A stretch of 10,455 bases of DNA from JOPF136 sp035541255 (lineage in GTDB: Bacteria > Acidobacteriota > Terriglobia > Acidiferrales > UBA7541). Where the stretch lies: the NCBI GenBank assembly GCA_035541255.1, contig DATKNR010000176.1:1-10455 (forward strand), given 5' to 3'. Positions 5,927 through 10,455 of the stretch are shown here, in pieces. Position numbers and translations under genes: made by a program. The notes under the pieces were generated by a model. It was not told the origin of the DNA. It saw only the letters and a list, made by a program, of their open reading frames with translations, and did no database searches. The number at the start of each line of letters is the position of its first letter. Position 1 is the stretch's first letter.

Positions 5927-6901
5927 ATGCACGAAACGCTTCAATTTCTTTCCCGTCACGGCTACGCGGTCATTTTCGCCTGGGTGTGCGCGGAGCAGGC
6001 GGGCGTGCCCGTCCCCGCCATTCCCATGCTGCTTGCCGCGGGCGCTCTGGCGGGAGCTGGCCGGATGAATCCCGTGGCGGCCGCTGGACTCGCTGTGATC
6101 GGTTCGCTCGTCAGCGATTCCCTCTGGTTCTCGCTCGGCCGCACACGTGGCATCCGCGTGCTCAAGCTGCTCTGCCGTATTTCGCTCGAACCCGACTCGT
6201 GCGTCCGCAACACCCAGGGCGTTTTCGCGAAGCACGGTGCGCGCACCCTGCTCGCCGCCAAGTTTGTTCCCGGCCTGGGCGCGGCGGCGGCGCCGCTGGC
6301 GGGCGTGGTGCGAATGCCGCTGTGGCGCTTTCTGTTATTTGACACGTTGGGTGCGTCGCTTTGGGCGTCCGCCTACGTCACCGCGGGATTTGTCTTTAGC
6401 GATCAGCTCGAAGTGGTGGTCATGCGCGGCGGCCGTCTGGGCGCCGATTTTCTGGCCCTTATGGCCGTGGCATGCGCCGCGTTCATCGCCTGGAAATTCA
6501 CGCGGCGGCGGCGGTTTCTCGCCGAGTTGCGCCAGGCGCGCATCACTCCGGAAGAGCTGCACGACATGATTCAGAACGGCAGGGACGTTGTGGTGGTGGA
6601 TCTGCGCCATCTCCTCAGCGTGGAAGCGGACCCGGAGCTCATTCCCGGTGCGAAGTGGATCGACCCGGAAAACCTTCGCGCGCAGACCGAGGCGCTCCCC
6701 CGCGACCGCGAAGTGATTCTTTATTGTGCTTGACCCAGCGAGGCCACCAGCGCCCGTGTGGCGCTGCAACTGCGCAGGAACGGAATCCAGCGCGTCCGGC
6801 CCCTCGCCGGAGGTCTCGACGGCTGGCGTGAGCGCGGCTATCCCATCGTCGCCGCGGAGGAAGTGAGTCCGGCGGCTCAGCCCGCTCCCGCCGTTCGCTG
6901 A
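5927..6901 (+). CDS. DedA-rhodanese fusion membrane protein, candidate selenoprotein with in-frame TGA
   Basis: A 324-codon gene interrupted by one in-frame TGA at codon 269. Residues 1-185 form a DedA/SNARE-associated (VTT-type) inner-membrane domain. It shows EQAGVPVPAIP (23-33) and FAKHGARTLLAAKFVPG (100-116), with Lys112 where many DedA proteins have Arg, followed by AGVVRMPLWRF; several hydrophobic segments are visible. A basic linker leads to a cytoplasmic-type rhodanese domain from about 205, with DLRH (225-228), IPGA (239-242) and VILYC ending at Cys267. The next codons are Ala268, TGA269, then PSEATSARVALQLRRNGI and RPLAGGLDGWRERGYPI before TGA at 6899. Relatives, from memory, read YC-x-C-P-N/G-E at this place, so TGA replaces the second cysteine. 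With selenocysteine the product would be full length; without recoding it ends at 268 residues and loses most of the rhodanese active-site loop. AGGAG lies 5 nt before the ATG. Alternatives are a recent nonsense mutation or a base-call error. Confidence 0.85.
6731..6733 (+). other. In-frame TGA, candidate selenocysteine codon
   Basis: This TGA lies inside the rhodanese active-site loop, with good rhodanese sequence in the same frame on both sides. The following base is C, giving UGAC, the context found in E. coli fdhF and a weak termination context. A TGC or TGT cysteine codon differs from it only in the third base. Confidence 0.5.
6748..6766 (+). promoter_or_regulatory. Candidate bacterial SECIS hairpin
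   Basis: CAGCGCC (6748-6754) and GGCGCTG (6760-6766) form a perfect 7-bp stem with a CGTGT loop. The stem starts 14 nt after the TGA, and the first loop G (6756) is the 23rd base after it. Bacterial SECIS elements have a short stem with G near the start of the apical loop, about 16-37 nt from the UGA, so this one fits. GC-rich coding sequence can form such stems by chance, and a rival GCCAC/GTGGC pairing (6743-6762) exists. Confidence 0.4.
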
Positions 6902-6918
6902 GCAGCTTTCTTCGCCAG

Positions 6919-6944
6919 GCGCCGCGCTTCGCGCGTAACGGCGC
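6919..6944 (+). terminator. Bulged GC hairpin before the nitroreductase gene
   Basis: GCGCC (6919-6923) pairs with GGCGC (6940-6944), and an inner GCGC (6924-6927) pairs with GCGC (6931-6934) around TTC, leaving GTAAC bulged on the 3' side. AATTCTTG follows, which is only mildly T-rich. It may be a weak terminator or a leader structure. Confidence 0.3.
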
Positions 6945-6966
6945 AATTCTTGAAAGAGGTGAACTC

Positions 6967-7581
6967 ATGGAAAAACTGGCGCCCGCGGATTATCCCATTG
7001 AAGCATTGCTCTCTCGCCGCTGGAGCCCTCGCGCATTCGAGGACCGGCCTGTCGAGGAAACGAAGCTCTGTCGCCTGTTTGAGGCTGCGCGCTGGGCTGC
7101 TTCTTCCTATAACGATCAGCCCTGGAACTACATCCTGGCCACACGCGAACATCCCGCGGAATTCCAGAAAATGCTCGCCTGCCTCGGCGAATTCAATCGG
7201 ACCTGGGCGAAGGCCGCTCCCGTCTTGGCCATCTCCGTCGCGCGCACCATATTCCGCGAAAACGGCAAGCCCAACCGCCACGCTCAGCACGACATGGGGG
7301 CCGCCTCCACCACGCTTGCGCTCGAGGCAGTAGCTCTCGGACTTGCTGTGCATCAGATGGCTGGCTTCGATCCGCAGCTCGCGCGAGCCACCTATAACAT
7401 TCCCGCGGACTGCGAGCCCATGGCCGCGATCGCACTCGGCTATCCCGGCCATCCCGACACTCTTCCGGAGAAACTTCGCGAACGCGAGATAGCTCCCCGA
7501 ACTCGCCGGCCCGTTTCCGAATTCGTGTACTCAGGCGAGTGGGGCAAGTCCGCGGAATTCACGCGTAGGAGACACAGCTAG
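6967..7581 (+). CDS. Nitroreductase family FMN-dependent oxidoreductase
   Basis: A 204-residue cytoplasmic flavoprotein of the nitroreductase fold, expected to be a homodimer that binds FMN at the dimer interface and uses NAD(P)H. Visible landmarks are SRRWSPRAF (16-24), the usual N-terminal FMN phosphate-binding segment, AARWAASSYNDQPW (40-53), corresponding to the family's SxxNxQPW motif, and the helix MGAASTTLALEAVALGL followed by HQMAGF, with AAIALGYPG near the C-terminus. The length is normal. GAGGTG (6956-6961) is 5 nt upstream of the ATG. It lies 65 nt after the DedA-rhodanese gene and may share its transcript. The natural substrate (quinone, nitro compound or a thiol-linked electrophile) cannot be read from the sequence. 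Confidence 0.92.
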   Translation: MEKLAPADYPIEALLSRRWSPRAFEDRPVEETKLCRLFEAARWAASSYNDQPWNYILATREHPAEFQKMLACLGEFNRTWAKAAPVLAISVARTIFRENGKPNRHAQHDMGAASTTLALEAVALGLAVHQMAGFDPQLARATYNIPADCEPMAAIALGYPGHPDTLPEKLREREIAPRTRRPVSEFVYSGEWGKSAEFTRRRHS

Positions 7582-7603
7582 TGTGCCGTCCCTCCACCTT
7601 TTC

Positions 7604-7632
7604 TTGACAACCCGCAAGTCGTTCCCTAGCAT
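7604..7632 (+). promoter_or_regulatory. Promoter of the HU gene
   Basis: A perfect TTGACA (7604-7609), a 17-nt spacer and TAGCAT (7627-7632, 4 of 6). Transcription would begin near 7639, giving a leader of about 22 nt that contains GGAGG (7651-7655) 5 nt before the GTG start. It separates HU from the nitroreductase gene. Confidence 0.6.
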
Positions 7633-7660
7633 TGTGTTGCGAAAGGCGCGGGAGGCGCGC

Positions 7661-7927
7661 GTGATCAAGCTGGACTTCGTCAATCTGGTCGTCAGTCGCA
7701 CTAACGTCAGCCGCGCCAAGGCCGAACAGGCCGTTGAGACCGTCTTTGATATGTTGAAGAAAGCCCTCGCCGCAGGCCAGCGCATCGAGCTCCGCCGCTT
7801 CGGCGTCTTCAGCGTCAAGCCCCGTAAGACGGGCATCGGCCGCAATCCCCGTACGGGCGAAGAGGTGAGCATCCCCCCGGGCAAAGCTGTTCGCTTCAAG
7901 CCTGGCAAGGAATTGCGGGGCATCTAG
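7661..7927 (+). CDS. HU/IHF family nucleoid DNA-binding protein
   Basis: An 88-residue histone-like protein that binds and bends DNA as a dimer. The N-terminal helices (about 3-38, with SRAKAEQAVETVFDML) lead into RRFGVFSVKPRKTGIGRNPRTGE, the HU signature. Arg61-Asn62-Pro63 forms the tip of the DNA-binding arm, with the intercalating proline at the usual residue 63. The C-terminus (AVRFKPGKELR) is also canonical. I chose the GTG at 7661 because GGAGG is 5 nt upstream and the protein then has the usual length of about 90; an upstream in-frame extension to 7583 would run through the promoter. It is closer to HU than to IHF, but I cannot fix the subtype. Confidence 0.94.
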   Translation: MIKLDFVNLVVSRTNVSRAKAEQAVETVFDMLKKALAAGQRIELRRFGVFSVKPRKTGIGRNPRTGEEVSIPPGKAVRFKPGKELRGI

Positions 7928-7971
7928 GCACTTCCCTCCGCCGGCCAAGCCGCCTTTCGCATCTCAATGGC

Positions 7972-8964
7972 ATGAGTCAGGGCAACGGAAATCGCATCGA
8001 CACTCTGGATTTCGCGAATCGCGAGTCCCTGTCGCTCCCGCCATGGATGGAAGGCTACACTCGTCCCGTCCCGCGCAGCCGTAAGACTCTCGTTGTCGCC
8101 TGCCTCCTCTTTCTCGCCACCGTCATTTCCACTCTCTCCGTCGGCGCACAGTTTGCCCAGGACTACGCTGATGGAGTCGCTCCCTTCACCTACGACTTCG
8201 CGCCCTGGCACTATCTCTCCAGCATCCGGCTCCTGCTCATGGGCCTGCCTTTCTCCTTCACGCTGATGACCATACTTCTGGCCCACGAACTCGGACACTT
8301 TTTTGCCTGCCGCTACTACGGCATCTCGGCCAGCTATCCTTACTTCATCCCCTTCCCCTCCATCTTCGGCACCATGGGCGCCTTCATTCGCATCCGTTCG
8401 CCCATCGTCAACCGCAAGGCTCTGTTTGACGTCGGCATTGCCGGGCCCGTCGTGGGTTTTCTGTTCGCTGTGCCCGCGCTCGTGCTCGCCATTGGCTTCT
8501 CGAAAATCGTTCCTGGCGCCAACGCCAACGCCGACGCGGTCTTCGGCGTTCCCCTTTTGATGAATGGGCTCACGCGCCTGCTCCATCCCGGCATCAGTCC
8601 GGATGCGTTATTGCTCAATCCCGTCGGACGCGCGGCTTGGGTGGGTTTATTCGTTACCGGCTTGAACCTCATTCCCATCGGCCAGCTCGATGGAGGCCAT
8701 ATTCTTTATTCGCTCGCCAGCGACCAGCACCGCCGCATTTCTCTCGCCGGTGTCGCAGTGCTCCTCGGCATGGGGTGGCTGTTCGCGCCCATGTGGTACG
8801 CGTGGGCCATCCTCTCCCTGCTGATAGGGTTCCGTCATCCGGTCTTGCTCGACCGCTGGGAACCCATTGACGCCAAGCGCCGCATCTGGGCCCTCGTCGC
8901 GCTGGCCATCTTCATACTTTGTTTTATGCCCACCCCGTTCTTCGTGCGCCCCGGCGCATCCTGA
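7972..8964 (+). CDS. Site-2 protease type (M50) membrane metallopeptidase
   Basis: A 330-residue polytopic membrane protein of peptidase family M50, which cleaves substrates within the membrane and usually takes part in regulated intramembrane proteolysis. The zinc site is clear: HELGH at 105-109 inside a hydrophobic segment, and NLIPIGQLDGGH with Asp240 as the third ligand. GTMGAFIRI and FDVGIAGPVVGF lie between them, as in the site-2 protease family. At least five hydrophobic segments are visible (about 40-60, 87-104, 163-187, 211-232 and 249-280), with more towards the C-terminus. No PDZ domain is present, so it is not the RseP type. The ATG at 7972 has no good ribosome binding site; Met26 at 8047 is another option. 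It starts 44 nt after HU and stops 13 nt from the end of convergent priA. Its substrate is unknown. Confidence 0.9.
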   Translation: MSQGNGNRIDTLDFANRESLSLPPWMEGYTRPVPRSRKTLVVACLLFLATVISTLSVGAQFAQDYADGVAPFTYDFAPWHYLSSIRLLLMGLPFSFTLMTILLAHELGHFFACRYYGISASYPYFIPFPSIFGTMGAFIRIRSPIVNRKALFDVGIAGPVVGFLFAVPALVLAIGFSKIVPGANANADAVFGVPLLMNGLTRLLHPGISPDALLLNPVGRAAWVGLFVTGLNLIPIGQLDGGHILYSLASDQHRRISLAGVAVLLGMGWLFAPMWYAWAILSLLIGFRHPVLLDRWEPIDAKRRIWALVALAIFILCFMPTPFFVRPGAS

Positions 8965-8977
8965 TCGCTCTTCCCCG

Positions 8978-10455
8978 TCACATCAACCCGATCGGATCCA
9001 CGTCCGCCAGCACCGCTCCATCCGGAATTCCCTTCTCTGCGCACGCATCGAGCGCTCGCGTCAGCGCCTGCGTCAGCAGCGTCCTTCGCGGCGATTTGAT
9101 CAGGAACTGGAACCGGTGCTCTCCGCGCAACCGCGCCAGCGGCGCTGCCGCCGGTCCCAGCACTTTCAATCCGCGTTCTTCCTCCGGCCCCAGCATTCCT
9201 GCAAGCTGCCGCGCCCATTTCGCCGCGTTCTCCAGGTTCCGGTCGCGCACAATCACATTGGCCAGCGCCGCAAACGGTGGATAGTGCATGGCCCGCCGGA
9301 ACTGCGCCTCCCGCTCGAAAAATGCGTGGTAGTCCTGTCTCGCTCCGTACTGGATCGCGTAATGTTCCGGATAGTGCGTCTGGATTAGCACGTCGCCGTG
9401 CAGTTCACCCCTCCCGGCGCGCCCGGCCACCTGCGTCAGCAACTGAAAGGTCCGCTCGGCCGCGCGGAAATCCGGCAGCCCCAGCGCGAGATCCGCAGAC
9501 ACCACTCCCACCAGCGTCACCCGGTGGAAGTCATGACCCTTCGCCAGCATCTGCGTTCCCACCAGCAGATCCAGTTCCCCGGCCGCAAATCCGGTAAGAA
9601 TCTCCCGGTATTTCTGCTGCGTTCGCACCGAGTCGCGATCCAGCCGCGCGATTCGTGCCTGCGGGAACTCCGCCCGGAGCTGCTCCTCCACCTGCTCCGC
9701 TCCCTCTCCCACGAAATACATGTAACGCTCCGAGCATTTGGGGCATGCCTGCGGCACCGGCCGCGAGTATGCGCAGTAGTGGCACAGCAGCCGCCCGCGG
9801 CCTTTGTGGTACGTCAGCGAAATGCTGCAATTCTTGCATTGCACCGCCGCGCCGCAGCTCCGGCAGAGCTGGAACCACGAATAGCCTCGCCGGTTGATCA
9901 GAATCAGCGCCTGCGTCCTGGCCGCCAGCCGTTCCGCAATCGCTGCGTGCAGTCGTTCGCTCAGCGCGCGCGTCGAATGCGTCTGCCGGAAATCCTCGCG
10001 CAGATCCACCAGTTCCACGCGCGCCAGCGGACGCTGCGCCACGCGCGTCGGCAGCTCCAGCAGCCGGTATTTTCCCCGTCTCGCGTTTTGGTAGCTCTCC
10101 AGCGACGGTGTCGCCGACCCCAGTACCACCACCGCCCCTTCCAGTTTTGCCCGCACGAGCGCCGCGTCCCGCCCGTTGTATTTCGGAGTTTCCTCCTGCT
10201 TGTAGCTGGCCTCCTGCTCTTCATCCACCACGATCAGTCCCAGCCTTTCGAGCGGCGCAAACACCGCCGATCGCGTTCCCACCACCACCCGCGCCGCTCC
10301 ACGCCGCACCGCCCACCACGCCGCCGACCGTTCCGCATCAGGCAGCGCGCTGTGCAGCACCGTCACGCCGGCCTCGCGCCCCAACCGCGCCTCCAGCAAC
10401 CGGCTGAGCGCCAGCGTCAGCGCAATCTCCGGCACCAGCACCAGTGCCGTCCGTC
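8978..10455 (-). CDS. priA: Primosomal protein N' (replication restart helicase PriA), N-terminus beyond window edge
   Basis: Cytoplasmic superfamily 2 helicase that reloads the replisome at stalled forks. About 492 codons are present; the open frame runs through the right edge, so the N-terminal DNA-binding domains and the Walker A motif lie outside. In order one sees LVLVPEIALT (motif Ia), the Walker B box at 10214-10225, VVLGSATPS (motif III) and LILINRRGYS. Eight zinc-ligand cysteines follow (CRSCGAAVQCKNC, then CHYC and CPKC, about 9735-9880), and the motifs GTQMLAKGHDF and QVAGRAGRG come last. The C-terminus ends ADVDPIGLM at TGA (8978-8980). The Walker B reads DEEQ where E. coli PriA has DEEH; everything else is canonical. 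The valine GTG at 10441 is internal and not the start. It converges on the site-2 protease gene with only 13 nt between them. Confidence 0.97.
   Translation of the reverse strand, partial: RTALVLVPEIALTLALSRLLEARLGREAGVTVLHSALPDAERSAAWWAVRRGAARVVVGTRSAVFAPLERLGLIVVDEEQEASYKQEETPKYNGRDAALVRAKLEGAVVVLGSATPSLESYQNARRGKYRLLELPTRVAQRPLARVELVDLREDFRQTHSTRALSERLHAAIAERLAARTQALILINRRGYSWFQLCRSCGAAVQCKNCSISLTYHKGRGRLLCHYCAYSRPVPQACPKCSERYMYFVGEGAEQVEEQLRAEFPQARIARLDRDSVRTQQKYREILTGFAAGELDLLVGTQMLAKGHDFHRVTLVGVVSADLALGLPDFRAAERTFQLLTQVAGRAGRGELHGDVLIQTHYPEHYAIQYGARQDYHAFFEREAQFRRAMHYPPFAALANVIVRDRNLENAAKWARQLAGMLGPEEERGLKVLGPAAAPLARLRGEHRFQFLIKSPRRTLLTQALTRALDACAEKGIPDGAVLADVDPIGLM

Noticed and set aside
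5927..6733. Reading the DedA-rhodanese gene as a simple 268-residue gene ending at 6733
   Set aside because: The following 55 codons in the same frame are clearly the rest of the rhodanese domain, so ending the annotation there would hide a recoding site or a nonsense mutation.
6731..6733. Global reassignment of TGA as a sense codon
   Set aside because: The dehydrogenase, DUF2071, priA and the DedA-rhodanese gene itself all end at TGA where their families normally end.
1..10455. CRISPR arrays, tRNA or rRNA genes, insertion sequences, phage or defence genes
   Set aside because: No direct repeats with regular spacing, no recognisable RNA gene, and no transposase, integrase or defence-type protein in any frame.

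Overview
The window is GC-rich, gene-dense bacterial chromosome. The style suggests an Acidobacteriota (Terriglobia-like) genome: a DedA-rhodanese fusion, MarR/YceI/nitroreductase neighbours, a small Fis-type protein behind purC, and a C-rich coding strand. This assignment comes from gene content alone and is moderate at best. I see no IS element, CRISPR array, tRNA, rRNA or phage gene. The contents are mostly core or house-keeping genes, cut off in purC on the left and in priA on the right.

Layout. Positions 1-1122 (+) hold the 3' part of purC followed by a 72-residue Fis-type DNA-binding protein. Positions 1238-3561 (-) hold a secreted or lipid-anchored TPR-like protein and, downstream of it, a YqjF/DUF2071 protein with its own leaderless-looking promoter. 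A divergent intergenic region (3562-3792) carries a perfect 11-bp-arm palindrome and leads on the + strand to a short-chain dehydrogenase (3793-4512). A MarR regulator with a near-consensus promoter placed directly on its GTG start follows, then a secreted YceI lipocalin-like protein, a DedA-rhodanese membrane fusion and a nitroreductase (4676-7581). Next come an HU-type nucleoid protein with its own promoter (7661-7927) and a membrane site-2-type metalloprotease (7972-8964). PriA helicase runs convergently from the right edge (8978-10455, -).

The most interesting signal is in the DedA-rhodanese gene. Its reading frame is interrupted by one TGA (6731-6733). This codon falls where relatives, as I recall them, carry the second cysteine of a Tyr-Cys-x-Cys-Pro active-site motif. 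The frame then continues for 55 codons with unmistakable rhodanese sequence to a normal stop at 6899-6901. A perfect 7-bp hairpin with a G-containing 5-nt loop starts 14 nt after the TGA, a geometry that fits bacterial SECIS elements. The gene is therefore a candidate selenoprotein with a Cys-Ala-Sec motif. A nonsense mutation or base-call error is the main alternative.

MarR, YceI, DedA-rhodanese and nitroreductase lie in one direction and may form a redox or thiol-stress group under MarR control. That link is inferred from order and spacing only. Three genes (SDR, DUF2071, priA) end at TGA, so TGA is not globally reassigned here.
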